Positions 46,317-56,838 are shown, numbered from the stretch's first letter. The stretch is DNA of 64,000 nt from Noviherbaspirillum sp. UKPF54 (GCF_007874125.1 NZ_CP040128.1:3100001-3164000); one strand, 5' to 3'. Notes: generated by a model not told the origin, from the letters alone. Made by a program: numbers and translations.

Positions 46317-47453
46317 ATGTATCTAAACGACGCACGCGAAACCATGCGATCAGAGCCGCGATTCACTCCCGAGTCCGTTTCAGTTAACCGCCGCAAAAAC
46401 ATGCCCCCTGCGAGCATTCCCCAGATCTCGCCGATCAGCCTGATCTCTCTACTGTACGCGATGAGCATGTACGCGTTCTACCAGCAGGGCTTCATCGGGC
46501 GCGCCACGTTTATTACAGTCGCGGCCGTGGTGCTGTGCTTCGTCGTCCTGTTTTATTGCGCCTTCCGGTTCCGGCTCAATGCGCGTTTCGGCGACCAGAG
46601 CCTGATGCTGCCGCAGATAATTGCTGCGCTGCTGATCATGTTGACCGTGGCTTACCTGGAACGGGCGACCCAGATGGCGCTAGTACCGTTCGTCCTGATT
46701 GCTTTCTCATTCGGCATCTTCCGGCTGTCGACTGCCTCGCTGATCCTGCTGCTGGTCGGCTGCCTTACCGCCTTTCTCGGTATTATCGTGCTGCATGCAC
46801 GCGCGGAAGGGTATGGGATCGAATTTCGCGCCGACCTCATGCAGTGGTTCGTGCTGGCACTGACCTTGCCCGGCATGATCTTGGTCGGCAAGCAGATCCA
46901 GAACCTGCACCAGCTACTCAAAGCGACGCGCTACCAGCTCGAACATTACGAAGAAAAATCGGTCCGCGACGAATTGACCGGGCTTTATAACCGCCGCCAG
47001 TTGCAGACCGAACTGGACCGCGCCAAACTGCAAATCGATACGCTGTCGATTCCTTTCTCGATCTGCCTGATCGATATCGACCGCTTCAAGGAAATCAACG
47101 ACAACCGAGGTCACCTGACCGGCGACACGATCCTGAAAGAGTTTTCCCGAGTAGCGCGCGACAGCATCCGCGACACCGATATTCTCGGGCGTTACGGCGG
47201 CGATGAATTCATGCTGATACTCCCCGATACCGACCTCAAGGGCGCCGTCATGCATGCGGAAAGGCTGCGCGTGTATGCGCATTTTCTGGACTTCCAGAAG
47301 ATCCTTCCGCAAAAGCATATTTCGTTGTCGATCGGGGTGGCGCAATATCGCCAGGGTGAAAAAATCAATGACTTGATTTCACGAGCCGACGCCGCGCTCT
47401 ACCAAGCCAAACAACTTGGCCGCAATCGGGTCGAGTGGGCCGACGCCTCCTAG
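46317..47453 (+). CDS. Membrane diguanylate cyclase (GGDEF)
   Basis: The 378-residue protein has about six membrane helices (roughly residues 30-200). A short helical linker leads to a GGDEF domain in the C-terminal 170 residues, with the catalytic GRYGGDEF. The inhibitory I-site RDTD lies exactly five residues before GGDEF, so product inhibition by c-di-GMP is expected. The N-terminal sensory part is not recognised. A TTG start six codons earlier is possible; ATG at 46317 was chosen. Confidence 0.93.
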   Translation: MYLNDARETMRSEPRFTPESVSVNRRKNMPPASIPQISPISLISLLYAMSMYAFYQQGFIGRATFITVAAVVLCFVVLFYCAFRFRLNARFGDQSLMLPQIIAALLIMLTVAYLERATQMALVPFVLIAFSFGIFRLSTASLILLLVGCLTAFLGIIVLHARAEGYGIEFRADLMQWFVLALTLPGMILVGKQIQNLHQLLKATRYQLEHYEEKSVRDELTGLYNRRQLQTELDRAKLQIDTLSIPFSICLIDIDRFKEINDNRGHLTGDTILKEFSRVARDSIRDTDILGRYGGDEFMLILPDTDLKGAVMHAERLRVYAHFLDFQKILPQKHISLSIGVAQYRQGEKINDLISRADAALYQAKQLGRNRVEWADAS

Positions 47454-47535
47454 CGTTCAGCCGCCCTTCCCGCTTCGGGTTGGCGTAGTTGAGTGGGGGA
47501 AGGGAAGTGAGACGACCGCTCATAAGCGTCAGGAA

Positions 47536-48681
47536 CTAGGGCAGCAAGTCCGCTTCCCTGAACACCGCCAGCAGCAGCTTCTTTACCGGCGCCGGCAAGG
47601 GCGCCTCCGCAAGTTTGTCTGTCGGGTACCAGACATGGTCGGCTTGTCCGACCATCGGCACGCGGTGCGCGAGCCGTATCCGGTAAGGCGCGATATGCAG
47701 CTTGAAATGGGTAAAAACATGCGCGAACGGCTGCAGCCTTTCGCAGGAAGCCAGTTCGCCGAACGGGGCAATTGCCTGCGCAACCGCCGATTCGAAATGT
47801 TCCGATGGCGCGCTGTCTTCCCGCGTCAATCGATCCAGCTCCGGCAGCGACAATAAGCCGCCCCAGATGCCCGTACCGGGGCGCTGCTCCAGCAGCACCT
47901 GGTTCTTATCGGTGATGACTAGCATCGAGGTATGCCGCTCCGGGACAGCCTTTTTAGGCTTGCGCACCGGTAGCAGCCGTACACGGTCCGTGGCCAACGC
48001 CACGCAGCGTTGCGCCAGCGGGCAGTCCATGCAGGAGGGGCGGCTGCGGGTACATATCGTTGCACCCAGATCCATCAGCCCCTGCGTATACGCTTCGACG
48101 TCGCTCTGCGGCAGTAATGCGACGGCACTCCGCCATAACGTGTCCTCGACCGGCTTCGCCCCGGGAAAACCATCGATCCCGAAGACGCGGCAGAACACAC
48201 GTTTGACATTCCCGTCGAGGATGGCGGCGCGTGTGCCGTACGCAAATGCGGAAATCGCCGCCGCCGTCGAGCGTCCGATGCCGGGTAATTCCGCAAGCAG
48301 CACCGGATCGGACGGAAAGACGCCGCCATACTGCGCCTGTACCTGCTGCGCGCAACGGTGCAGGTTGCGCGCGCGCGAGTAGTACCCCAGGCCGCTCCAG
48401 TGCGCCATCACGTCCTCCGGCTGCGCGGCCGCTAGGGCAGCCACATCCGGGAATCGCTCCAGGAAACGCCGATAATAAGGAATGACTGCCGTTACCTGGG
48501 TCTGTTGCAGCATGATTTCCGACAACCAGATTCGATAGGCATCGCGCGTGTTTTGCCACGGCAGCGCGTGGCGTCCATGCTGCTTCTGCCAGCGAATCAC
48601 TGCATCGGAAAAACCGGGATCGGAAAAGTCTTCGCCAGCGCTATCTGCCCGCGCAGACGGCGCTGCTGCCACTCGCTTCAT
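47536..48681 (-). CDS. mutY: A/G-specific adenine DNA glycosylase
   Basis: The 381-residue protein has the helix-hairpin-helix-GPD core LSEIMLQQTQVTAVIPYY and LPGIGRSTAAAI. Its Fe-S cluster site is C-x6-C-x2-C-x5-C in CTRSRPSCMDCPLAQRC. A C-terminal Nudix-like MutT domain (about 235-380) recognises 8-oxoG. It removes adenine opposite 8-oxoguanine. It lies near mutM, with the GTPase gene between the two, forming a small GO-repair neighbourhood. Confidence 0.95.
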   Translation of the reverse strand: MKRVAAAPSARADSAGEDFSDPGFSDAVIRWQKQHGRHALPWQNTRDAYRIWLSEIMLQQTQVTAVIPYYRRFLERFPDVAALAAAQPEDVMAHWSGLGYYSRARNLHRCAQQVQAQYGGVFPSDPVLLAELPGIGRSTAAAISAFAYGTRAAILDGNVKRVFCRVFGIDGFPGAKPVEDTLWRSAVALLPQSDVEAYTQGLMDLGATICTRSRPSCMDCPLAQRCVALATDRVRLLPVRKPKKAVPERHTSMLVITDKNQVLLEQRPGTGIWGGLLSLPELDRLTREDSAPSEHFESAVAQAIAPFGELASCERLQPFAHVFTHFKLHIAPYRIRLAHRVPMVGQADHVWYPTDKLAEAPLPAPVKKLLLAVFREADLLP

Positions 48682-48691
48682 GACAATTCTT

Positions 48692-50629
48692 TCAGGCCGC
48701 CGCCTTGAGCGGCGCGAGTTCGGCCGTGATTGCGTTGCTTAAGTCCGCTTCCAGCATCATCAGCGTCTTCTTTTGCCCATCGAGTTCGGCCTGCATCTGC
48801 TCTAGCGCCTCGACCTTTTCCTCCAGGCTGTCGGTCGCCAGGTGAATGCGCTCGATCGCCTGCTTGCGCTTCTTCAGTTGCGAACGGTGCTCCCAGATCT
48901 GCGCTTCCAGCGGCGCCATCACCACTTTCAGCCAGGCTTCGACATCGCGATTAGCCTGCAGGGAGCTTTGCTTCACGCGCGACGCGATCGAATCGAAGAA
49001 CTTCGTCATCATTACCACCTGGGGCGTGGTCAGGATCGTCGCCGCACCGAACTGCTTGTGGTACAGGCCTTCGATCATTTCTATTTCTTTCATGTACTTA
49101 TCGAGCGAAAACGGCATCGGCGTGGACAGCGCCAAGCCATGCTCGGTCGAGAACTTGCGATACATGACCGCCATCATCGCGGTAATTTCTTCGGTCTTGC
49201 GCGCCGATGCGTTCAGGTTGCCGCGCACATGCTCGAAAAAATCTTTCACCGCCTGGCGCAAGCCGGACGTGAACTTACTCCTGTCCATCGCGTCGCGCGT
49301 CTTGCGAGCCTCCGCTTTCAGGATGTCCATGCCGAGGCTGGTAAACAGTTCGGTCGACAGGCGGGTGAAGACCGCGCGCGTTCCCTGCAGTTTCAGCAGG
49401 CTGTTGTCGAACTCCTTTTTCTCCAGCTCGACGCGCTTCATCATGTGTTCGATGATGTTTTGATTTTTTCCGCGCAGGCTCTTCAACTCCACCAGCTGTT
49501 CGACCACGTTGCGGCTGCGCGCGTCGAGCAACGCATGCTTGGTTACCGTCAGCTCGCCGATATCCGACGACAGCTGGGTGCGGATGATGTCCTGCTTGCC
49601 GGGGATAAGCTCGTTGGACAGCGCATTCTCGAGCGCCGGCAGGCGGCTTTTCGCCAGGAGCTCGGCGTCGTGATTGACCTTGCCGACCAATCCCTTTTGC
49701 GCCGAAATCGGAAAGACCTGATGCGGCGCCAGCTGCAGGGTCTGCGCCACGCTCACCACCTGCCGCTCGATCTGCGCATCGATCTCGGCCGGCGTGCGCA
49801 ATTCATCCCACATGCTGTCAATCTTGTTCAGCACCACCATGCGGCCCGCGCCGGCATTGATATGGTCGCGCCAGACATCGATATCGCTCTTGGTCACACC
49901 GGTATCGGCCGCCAGGATGAACAGCACCGCGTGCGCGTTCGGAATCAGATTCAGCGTGAGTTCCGGCTCCGTGCCGATCGCATTCAGGCCCGGGGTATCG
50001 ATGATCACCAATCCCTGCTTCAGCAGCGGATGCGGAAAATTGACGATGGCATGGCGCCACTGCGAAATTTCGACCAGGCCGTCCTGACCGACCGTCAGGG
50101 CGACGTCCGGGTCCGACTCGTCGTACAGGCCGTAACGCTTGGCGTCCTCGACGGGCACGCGCTTGGTCAGGCTGACCTGCTTGAACGCTTCCAGCATTCC
50201 TTCAGTCGACGAGATATCGAGCGGCAAAACTGTCCAGGCCTGGCTCTGTTCCTTGAAATCGCTCGTGGACTGCGCCTGTTCCCGCGTTTCTATCGGCAGC
50301 AGGCGTATCGATGGCGGAAAGGTTTCGTCGTACAACAGCTCGGTCGGGCACATCGTGGTGCGTCCGGCGGACGACGGCAGGATACGCTGGCCGTAATCGG
50401 CAAAAAAGACCGCATTGATCAATTCCGATTTGCCGCGCGAGAATTCCGCCACAAAAGCAATCGACAGCTTGTCGTCCGCCAGCCTGGTAAGCAACCGGGA
50501 AAAACGCTGCTCGCTGGCGGTGTCGGACAATTCCGCACTATCCAGCCACGCGCGATAACGCTCAAGCGCCGACACAACATCGCTGCGCCAGTTGCTGTAT
50601 TGCTGGAACTTTTGCACCAGATTGCTCAC
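48692..50629 (-). CDS. Dynamin-like GTPase
   Basis: About 645 residues. The G1 loop AEFSRGKSELINAVFF, G3 IDTPGLNAIG and G4 VVLNKIDSMWDEL identify a dynamin-superfamily GTPase. A long helical stalk follows (about 340-640) with a C-terminal coiled coil (EEKVEALEQMQAELDGQKKTL). There is no membrane helix. Bacterial members remodel membranes, and some act in stress or phage defence. It starts at GTG (50629) with GGGGAT upstream; another GTG at 50671 would add 14 residues. It lies between mutM and mutY on the same strand. Confidence 0.85.
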   Translation of the reverse strand: MSNLVQKFQQYSNWRSDVVSALERYRAWLDSAELSDTASEQRFSRLLTRLADDKLSIAFVAEFSRGKSELINAVFFADYGQRILPSSAGRTTMCPTELLYDETFPPSIRLLPIETREQAQSTSDFKEQSQAWTVLPLDISSTEGMLEAFKQVSLTKRVPVEDAKRYGLYDESDPDVALTVGQDGLVEISQWRHAIVNFPHPLLKQGLVIIDTPGLNAIGTEPELTLNLIPNAHAVLFILAADTGVTKSDIDVWRDHINAGAGRMVVLNKIDSMWDELRTPAEIDAQIERQVVSVAQTLQLAPHQVFPISAQKGLVGKVNHDAELLAKSRLPALENALSNELIPGKQDIIRTQLSSDIGELTVTKHALLDARSRNVVEQLVELKSLRGKNQNIIEHMMKRVELEKKEFDNSLLKLQGTRAVFTRLSTELFTSLGMDILKAEARKTRDAMDRSKFTSGLRQAVKDFFEHVRGNLNASARKTEEITAMMAVMYRKFSTEHGLALSTPMPFSLDKYMKEIEMIEGLYHKQFGAATILTTPQVVMMTKFFDSIASRVKQSSLQANRDVEAWLKVVMAPLEAQIWEHRSQLKKRKQAIERIHLATDSLEEKVEALEQMQAELDGQKKTLMMLEADLSNAITAELAPLKAAA

Positions 50630-50677
50630 GTTATCCCCGTTTCCGCTTGAACATTTCCACGAATCTAGCACCCGTGC

Positions 50678-51499
50678 TCATTTTTGACAATTTGGGCAGT
50701 AAAAGGTCGAACGCTGTCCCTGCTTGATCTGGCGCACTGCCGTGCCGCATAGCCGGCAGGCTTCGCCCGTCCTGTCGTAGACGAAATAACTTTGTTGGAA
50801 ATAGCCCGAGCGCCCATCGACACCGACAAAATCGCGCAACGTACTGCCGCCCTGCTCGATGGCGGCAGCCAGCGTTTCCCGGATCGCCTGCGCCAGTTTG
50901 GCATAGCGGCCGATTCCAATGCGATGCGCCGGGGTCTTGGGATTGATGCCGGCCTTGAACAAACTCTCGGACGCATAGATATTGCCTACCCCGACGACAA
51001 TGTCGCCGGCCAACAACACCTGCTTGATGGCGGCACTGCGCTTACGCGTCTGGCAATACAGCAGCTCCGCCGAAAAGCCTGGCTCCAGCGGCTCGGCGCC
51101 CAAGCCGCGCAGCAGCAGATGCTCCTCGATCGCCCCGTCTTCCCGGCCATGCCATAACACTGCGCCGAAACGGCGCGGATCCGTCATGCGCAAAACGTGA
51201 TCGCCAACTTCCAAATCAAAATGGTCGTGTTTTTGCGGCGCGACGCCGCTTGGCAAAATGCGCAAGTGGCCGGACATCCCCAAGTGCACAATCAGGGTGC
51301 CGTGCTCGAAACCAATCAACAGGTACTTGCCGCGACGCCCAGTAGACCGGATGCGGCGCCCGCACAGGTGCTTGTTCAAATCCGGCGGAAAAGGCCAGCG
51401 CAAGCCACTGTGGCGCACATTTACGGCAGTGACGACACGCCCCTCCAAATGGGGCGCGACGCCGCGCCGCGTTACTTCAACCTCGGGTAATTCAGGCAT
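50678..51499 (-). CDS. mutM: Formamidopyrimidine-DNA glycosylase
   Basis: The 273-residue protein begins [13 protein letters not shown], where Pro2 (after Met removal) is the nucleophile and Glu3 the acid. The middle contains [13 protein letters not shown] and the C-terminal zinc finger CRLCG...CPNC. It excises 8-oxoguanine and formamidopyrimidine. The start at MPELPEVE is fixed by chemistry; a longer upstream frame is ignored. Confidence 0.97.
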   Translation of the reverse strand: MPELPEVEVTRRGVAPHLEGRVVTAVNVRHSGLRWPFPPDLNKHLCGRRIRSTGRRGKYLLIGFEHGTLIVHLGMSGHLRILPSGVAPQKHDHFDLEVGDHVLRMTDPRRFGAVLWHGREDGAIEEHLLLRGLGAEPLEPGFSAELLYCQTRKRSAAIKQVLLAGDIVVGVGNIYASESLFKAGINPKTPAHRIGIGRYAKLAQAIRETLAAAIEQGGSTLRDFVGVDGRSGYFQQSYFVYDRTGEACRLCGTAVRQIKQGQRSTFYCPNCQK

Positions 51500-51630
51500 T
51501 GCTAAAAATATCTCTTTGCCAAAACACAAACCTGGAGCAGGATGACGACGCCCGGATGACATTACCCGCGCGCATAGGCGACTGGTTGGGCGTAGAATAA
51601 AAATTTGCTTGCAACATCAGGACATTTCTT

Positions 51631-53448
51631 TTGAAAACTGCCCTTCTTATTGTAACCCTGCCGCTCGTCTTGTCAGCCTGCGCAAGCTGGTCACAGCGCC
51701 CAGCACTTCCGCCGCTGAATGCCCCCGACGCCACGGCGCCGGGCTTTTCCGCGGATGGAAAATTGGTGAAGAAACAACAGGTTTCCCGCCATCTCGGCAG
51801 CGCGGAAAGCGAGCCAAGGGTAGATGATCCGCTGCCGTCGGCCGAGCTGACCGAAGACGTCATGTACAAGGTCCTCAGCGCGGAAATCGCCTACCAGCGT
51901 GGCGACTGGCAAACGGGTTACGTCACGATGCTGGGACTGGCGCAGCAGACACGCGACCCGCGCCTGGCGCGCCGTGCGGCGGAAATCGCGCTGGCGGCCA
52001 AGGAAGCCGACGAAGCGCTTGCCGCCGTCCGCCTGTGGCGCACGCTCGCGCCGCACTCCGAAGAAGCGGCGCAATATTACCTGAGCTTCGTCATCTTGAG
52101 CGACGACTTGGCCGAAGCCAAGCCGCTGCTTACGGAAAGGCTCAAGGAAGCGCGTCCCCAGACGCGTGGGCTGCTGGCATTTCAGGTACAACGGCTGCTG
52201 GCGCGAGCCAAGGACAAGGCCGCGGCATTCGCACTGCTGGAGGACTTGCTCAAGCCCTACCTCGACATGCCCGAGGCACGTCTTGCATTGGCACAGGGCG
52301 CCTTTGCGAAGGGCGACAGCGAGCGCGCCCGCCAGGAGGCGCAAACTGCGCTCAAGCTCAAGCCCGATTCCGAACTTGCCGCCCTGTCGCTGGCACAGGT
52401 TACGACGGACAAGAATGAAGCCGCGAAATCCCTTTCCGACTTCCTCGCACGCCATCCCAAGGCGCGCGACGTGCGCATGGCCTACGCCCGCATGCTGGTC
52501 GAGCAAAAGCAGTACGGCAAGGCACGCCATGAGTTCGAAATGATGCTCAAGGAACAGCCGCAGGACTTGACCGCACTATATGCGTTGGGTGTGCTAAGCG
52601 TGCAAGTCAATGATTTTGGCGCAGCCGAGAAGTACCTGACCACCTACCTGAACGTGCTGTCGGCCAATCCCGAAGAGGAGCGCGATCCCAACCAGGCGCT
52701 GCTGCTGCTGGCCCAGATCGCCGAAGAACGCAAGGATACCGATGCCGTGCTCAAGTGGCTGGCACAGATCGAACCGGGTGAAGCGTTTCTGAGCGCCCAG
52801 ATCAAGCGGGCGCAAATCATTGCCAAACGCGGCGACATGGCGCAGGCACGTCAGCTTCTGCACGAACTCAAGGCCAACGGCGAACGCGAGCAGACCCAGG
52901 TCATCAGCGCCGAGGCGCAAATCCTGCGCGACGCCAATCAGCTGGCGCCGGCTATGGAAGTACTCAAGGCCGGGCTGAAGCAATATCCAGACAATACCGA
53001 TTTGCTGTACGACTACGCCATGGTTGCCGAGAAAGGCAATCAGCTGGACATCATGGAAACGGCGCTGCGCCGTATCATGGAGCTGGCACCGAACAACCAG
53101 CACGCGTACAACGCACTCGGCTATTCGCTGGCAGAACGCAATATTCGCCTGAACGAGGCGTACGAGCTGATCGACAAGGCACTCAAGCTGGCGCCGGAAG
53201 ACCCGTACATCATGGATAGCATGGGTTGGGTGCAATTCCGCATGGGCAATCTGAAGGAAGCAGAAAGCTTGCTGCGCCGCGCCTACGAACTGCGCCCGGA
53301 TGCCGAAATCGCGGTCCACCTTGGCGAAGTGCTATGGATCAAAGGCCAGAAGGCGGATGCGCAAAAATTCTGGCGCGATGCGCAAACCAAGGATCCGCAG
53401 AACGATATGCTCAAGAGCACCCTGGCGCGGCTCAATGTGAATCTATGA
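51631..53448 (+). CDS. TPR-repeat outer-membrane lipoprotein
   Basis: The 605-residue protein has a lipoprotein signal (LVLSAC, lipobox Cys at about residue 16) and more than ten TPR units to the C-terminus. It ends with GEVLWIKGQKADAQKFWRDAQ. Family: large TPR lipoproteins next to lolB in betaproteobacteria, with unknown role in envelope assembly. The start is TTG with AGGA 8 bases upstream. Its stop overlaps the lolB start by 4 bases. Confidence 0.85.
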   Translation: MKTALLIVTLPLVLSACASWSQRPALPPLNAPDATAPGFSADGKLVKKQQVSRHLGSAESEPRVDDPLPSAELTEDVMYKVLSAEIAYQRGDWQTGYVTMLGLAQQTRDPRLARRAAEIALAAKEADEALAAVRLWRTLAPHSEEAAQYYLSFVILSDDLAEAKPLLTERLKEARPQTRGLLAFQVQRLLARAKDKAAAFALLEDLLKPYLDMPEARLALAQGAFAKGDSERARQEAQTALKLKPDSELAALSLAQVTTDKNEAAKSLSDFLARHPKARDVRMAYARMLVEQKQYGKARHEFEMMLKEQPQDLTALYALGVLSVQVNDFGAAEKYLTTYLNVLSANPEEERDPNQALLLLAQIAEERKDTDAVLKWLAQIEPGEAFLSAQIKRAQIIAKRGDMAQARQLLHELKANGEREQTQVISAEAQILRDANQLAPAMEVLKAGLKQYPDNTDLLYDYAMVAEKGNQLDIMETALRRIMELAPNNQHAYNALGYSLAERNIRLNEAYELIDKALKLAPEDPYIMDSMGWVQFRMGNLKEAESLLRRAYELRPDAEIAVHLGEVLWIKGQKADAQKFWRDAQTKDPQNDMLKSTLARLNVNL

Positions 53449-54083
53449 GTTTTCGCCTTGCCCGTCGGGGTGCGGCGATCGCGCTGCCGCTGCTGCTGGC
53501 CGCTTGCGCCAGCTTTGTCCCTCCCTCTTCCCAACACGAAACGCAGGGCGCGCGGCCAGTTGTTCCTGCCCGCCCGTTTCACGACGCACTCGACCTGAGC
53601 GGCCGGCTCTCCGTTCACTATCAACGCGACAACCGGGACGAAGCGCTGCACGGCAGTTTTGTATGGAACCAGACCACGTCCCAAACCACCGTGACCTTGC
53701 TGTCCCCTCTCGGCCAAACCATGGCAGTCATTACTGTGACGCCGACCGGCGCCACGCTCGCGCAAGGCGGACAGCCGGCGCGCAGCGCCGCCGATGTCGA
53801 TGCATTGACCGAGCAGACGCTCGGATGGCCACTTCCCGTGGCTGGCTTGCGCAACTGGCTGCAAGGCTTTGCGCTTGACCACGCGGGAAAACAGGTCGTC
53901 GCCACGCTGCAAGCCTCGCATATCCGTACGCTCGACGGCTGGCAAATCCAGTATGAAAACTGGGCGGAAGAGGAATCACTCCCCACGCAACTCCGCCCCA
54001 AGCGCATCGACCTTGCCCGCTATACGCAACAGGCAGGCGACGTTTCCATCCGCATCGTGATCGATACATGGCAAGCACACTGA
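53445..54083 (+). CDS. lolB: Outer-membrane lipoprotein insertase LolB
   Basis: The 212-residue protein has a lipobox LLAAC (Cys about residue 21), then [28 protein letters not shown], the LolB beginning cut here at residues 46-72, and [23 protein letters not shown] later. It takes lipoproteins from LolA into the outer membrane. ATGA overlap with the TPR gene indicates coupling. The next gene, ispE, overlaps by 16 bases. Confidence 0.92.
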   Translation: MSFRLARRGAAIALPLLLAACASFVPPSSQHETQGARPVVPARPFHDALDLSGRLSVHYQRDNRDEALHGSFVWNQTTSQTTVTLLSPLGQTMAVITVTPTGATLAQGGQPARSAADVDALTEQTLGWPLPVAGLRNWLQGFALDHAGKQVVATLQASHIRTLDGWQIQYENWAEEESLPTQLRPKRIDLARYTQQAGDVSIRIVIDTWQAH

Positions 54084-54940
54084 ACAACTGCCCGGCCCCC
54101 GCAAAGCTCAATCTTTTCCTGCATGTAACCGGTCGCCGCCCTGACGGCTACCACCTGCTGCAGACCGTCTTTCAGCTGCTCGACCACGGCGACGCGCTGC
54201 ATTTCGAGCGGCGCGACGACGGGGTCATTCGCCGCACGACGCCGATTGCCGGAGTACCGGAAGAGTCGGACCTGATCGTGCGCGCGGCGCAACTGCTGAA
54301 ATCGGCCGTTCAGGACGGCGCGCATCTCGGCGCCGAGATTGCCATCGACAAGCGACTGCCGATGGGCGGCGGCTTGGGCGGCGGCTCATCGGACGCCGCC
54401 ACCACGCTGATTGCCCTGAACCACTTGTGGCAAACCGGGCTGGACCGCGCGGAACTGATGGACTTGGGGCTGAAACTGGGCGCCGACGTGCCGTTTTTTA
54501 TTTTTGGAAACAATGCGTTTGCAGAAGGCGTCGGCGAGGCATTGCAGCAGGTAACAACGCCCGATTGCTGGTATGTAGTGATCGAACCGGGCGTTTTTGT
54601 GCCGACCGCAGCAATTTTTTCGGATTCGGATTTGACAAGAAACACGAAACCCGTCAGAATAACGGACTTTTCCAAGGCAAACACCTGCTTCGGAAAAAAC
54701 GACCTCCAAGTCGTGGCGACCAAGTTGTTCCCGCCTATTGCCGAAGCTATCGAATGGCTGCGACAATATGGAGATGCAAGAATGACCGGTTCCGGCGCCT
54801 GCGTATTCTGCCCGTTTGAGCATGAACATCAGGCAGATGCAGTTCTCGCAGCAATGCGCGAGACCGGACGGACAGACTGGAAAGCATGGAAAGCCAAAGC
54901 GATCGAGCGACATCCGCTCTCGCACTTGCTGATGTCGTAG
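54068..54940 (+). CDS. ispE: 4-diphosphocytidyl-2-C-methyl-D-erythritol kinase
   Basis: The 290-residue GHMP kinase has [21 protein letters not shown] at the start and the ATP loop [14 protein letters not shown] at about residues 98-111, then [17 protein letters not shown] completes the GHMP set. It phosphorylates CDP-ME in isoprenoid synthesis. It overlaps lolB, as in other proteobacteria. Confidence 0.96.
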   Translation: MASTLNNCPAPAKLNLFLHVTGRRPDGYHLLQTVFQLLDHGDALHFERRDDGVIRRTTPIAGVPEESDLIVRAAQLLKSAVQDGAHLGAEIAIDKRLPMGGGLGGGSSDAATTLIALNHLWQTGLDRAELMDLGLKLGADVPFFIFGNNAFAEGVGEALQQVTTPDCWYVVIEPGVFVPTAAIFSDSDLTRNTKPVRITDFSKANTCFGKNDLQVVATKLFPPIAEAIEWLRQYGDARMTGSGACVFCPFEHEHQADAVLAAMRETGRTDWKAWKAKAIERHPLSHLLMS

Positions 54941-54988
54941 CTCAAGAATTCGTTTGACGTTGATGTAACGGCAAACAACCGATTGTGT

Positions 54989-55065
54989 AGGGGAATCGCC
55001 AAGCTGGTTAAGGCACCGGATTTTGATTCCGGCATTCCAAGGTTCGAATCCTTGTTCCCCTGCCA
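54989..55065 (+). tRNA. tRNA-Gln (anticodon TTG)
   Basis: A full cloverleaf of 77 bases. The acceptor is AGGGGAA pairing with TTCCCCT, followed by G-CCA (CCA encoded, 55063-55065). The anticodon loop is TTTTGAT with TTG at the centre, flanked by CCGGA/TCCGG. GGTTCGAATCC is the T arm. The position between ispE and prs is conserved. The first pair is A-T rather than the T-A usual in E. coli. Confidence 0.95.
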
Positions 55066-55173
55066 TTAAATACAAAAATAAGAGAAGAACCGCGAAGCCG
55101 CCAATGCACGACGAACAGTCAAGCCTTGGCGGCTTTTCAACCTTTTAACCCGCTAAAAAATTTTAGGTGTTCC

Positions 55174-56124
55174 ATGGCGCTCGAAAACCTGATGGTCTTT
55201 ACCGGCAATGCAAATCCGGAGCTGGCCGCTGGTGTCGTTAAGCAACTTGGCATTCCCCTTGGCAAAGCCGTTGTATCGAAGTTTTCTGACGGCGAAGTCA
55301 TGGTGGAAATTAACGAAAACGTGCGCGGCAAGGACGTCTTCGTATTGCAATCGACTTGCGCACCGACCAACGACAATCTGATGGAAATCATGTTGATGGT
55401 CGATGCATTGAAGCGCGCCTCCGCCGGCCGCATTACTGCCGCCATTCCCTACTACGGTTATGCCCGCCAGGATCGTCGCCCGCGTTCGGCACGTGTTGCA
55501 ATTTCGGCCAAGATTGTCGCCAACATGCTGCAACAGGCAGGCGTTGGCCGTGTGCTGATCATGGATCTGCACGCCGACCAGATCCAGGGCTTCTTCGATA
55601 TTCCGGTCGACAATATCTATGCCTCGCCGATCCTGCTGACCGACCTGGAAAAAAAGAATTACGACGACCTGCTGGTCGTATCACCGGACGTCGGCGGCGT
55701 GGTGCGCGCCCGCGCGCTGGCCAAGCGCCTGAACTGCGACCTGGCCATCATCGACAAGCGCCGTCCGAAAGCAAACGTGTCGGAAGTCATGCACATCATC
55801 GGTGAAGTCGAAGGCCGCAACTGCGTGATCATGGATGACATGGTCGACACCGCCGGCACGCTGACCAAGGCAGCCGAAGTGCTGAAAGAGCGCGGCGCGA
55901 AGAAGGTCGTCGCCTACTGTACGCATCCGGTGCTGTCCGGTCCGGCAATCGAGCGCATCACCTCCTCGCCGCTGGATGAACTGGTCGTCACCGATACGAT
56001 TCCGCTGACCGCGGCGGCCAAGGCTTGCCCGAAGATCCGCCAGCTGACCGCCGCCGGCCTGCTGGCCGAGACGTTCAAGCGCATCACCAAGGGCGATTCG
56101 GTCAGCTCGCTGTTCGCCGATTAA
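55174..56124 (+). CDS. prs: Ribose-phosphate pyrophosphokinase
   Basis: The 316-residue protein has the PRPP synthase signatures [59 protein letters not shown] split for length, and the PRPP-binding [14 protein letters not shown]. It makes PRPP for nucleotides, histidine and tryptophan. The start at MALENLMVF fits the family; an upstream in-frame start would add 16 residues. Confidence 0.97.
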   Translation: MALENLMVFTGNANPELAAGVVKQLGIPLGKAVVSKFSDGEVMVEINENVRGKDVFVLQSTCAPTNDNLMEIMLMVDALKRASAGRITAAIPYYGYARQDRRPRSARVAISAKIVANMLQQAGVGRVLIMDLHADQIQGFFDIPVDNIYASPILLTDLEKKNYDDLLVVSPDVGGVVRARALAKRLNCDLAIIDKRRPKANVSEVMHIIGEVEGRNCVIMDDMVDTAGTLTKAAEVLKERGAKKVVAYCTHPVLSGPAIERITSSPLDELVVTDTIPLTAAAKACPKIRQLTAAGLLAETFKRITKGDSVSSLFAD

Positions 56125-56131
56125 GATTTTC

Positions 56132-56150
56132 CCCGCCTCTCAAGGGCGGG
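56132..56150 (+). terminator. GC-rich hairpin after prs
   Basis: CCCGCC (56132-56137) pairs with GGCGGG (56145-56150), followed by CTTTC. It is likely a weak terminator of prs. Confidence 0.5.
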
Positions 56151-56182
56151 CTTTCATGTCCCCTGGTCGCGGGGGATACACC

Positions 56183-56207
56183 GCAAGGCGCCGCCTTGCT
56201 TATTTTT
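56183..56207 (+). terminator. Rho-independent hairpin directly before the rplY ribosome-binding site
   Basis: GCAAGGC (56183-56189) pairs with GCCTTGC (56193-56199) around GCC, followed by TTATTTTT. The GGAG of rplY starts at the next base (56208). A terminator so close to the start suggests attenuation of rplY-pth, or simply the end of the prs transcript with rplY starting from a promoter not found. Confidence 0.6.
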
Positions 56208-56218
56208 GGAGCTTTTAA

Positions 56219-56824
56219 ATGAAAGTTGTCGCATTCCCACGCACAGAGCAGGGGTCCGGAGCGAGCCGCCGCCTGCGCAAGGCTGGTCAAACCCCGGGCA
56301 TCATCTACGGCGGTACGGCTGCACCAGTTGCCATCGCGCTCGACCACAACGCGCTGTACCATGCGCTGAAAAAGGAAGCTTTCCATTCGTCGATCCTCGA
56401 CATGGAAATCGACGGCAAGGTGGAAAAAGTCCTGCTGCGCGACTTCCAGGTGCACGCATTCAAGCAAATCGTGATGCACGCTGACTTCCAGCGCGTCGAT
56501 GCCAACCAGAAGCTGCACGTCAAGGTTCCGCTGCACTTCGTGAATGCCGAAGTGTCCCCGGCCGTCAAGCTGAGCAGCGCCGTCATCAGCCACGTGATGA
56601 ACGAACTAGACATCACCTGCCTGCCGGGCGACCTGCCGGAGTTCATCGAAGTCGACCTGTCCAAGGTTGAAGCAGGCGCATCCGTGCACCTGAACGACCT
56701 CCAGCTGCCGAAGGGTGTGTCGGCTATTGCGCACGACAACCCGACCATCGCTACCGTAAGCGTTCCGGCCGGCCAAGTATCGGCTGAAGAAGCAGCCGCC
56801 GCGACCGAAGCCGAGAAGAAGTAA
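56219..56824 (+). CDS. rplY: 50S ribosomal protein L25/general stress protein Ctc
   Basis: The 201-residue protein is the long (Ctc/TL5) form. An N-terminal L25 domain binds 5S rRNA ([19 protein letters not shown], then [20 protein letters not shown]). A C-terminal TL5 domain with [20 protein letters not shown] follows, and the tail is Ala/Glu-rich. It lies between prs and pth, the usual order. GGAG is 7 bases before the ATG. Confidence 0.95.
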   Translation: MKVVAFPRTEQGSGASRRLRKAGQTPGIIYGGTAAPVAIALDHNALYHALKKEAFHSSILDMEIDGKVEKVLLRDFQVHAFKQIVMHADFQRVDANQKLHVKVPLHFVNAEVSPAVKLSSAVISHVMNELDITCLPGDLPEFIEVDLSKVEAGASVHLNDLQLPKGVSAIAHDNPTIATVSVPAGQVSAEEAAAATEAEKK

Positions 56825-56838
56825 TTCGGCGATTCCCG

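Noticed and set aside
48842..50650. A 602-codon plus-strand frame opposite the dynamin-like GTPase
   Set aside because: The minus-strand GTPase has G1, G3 and G4 motifs; this frame is a G+C shadow.
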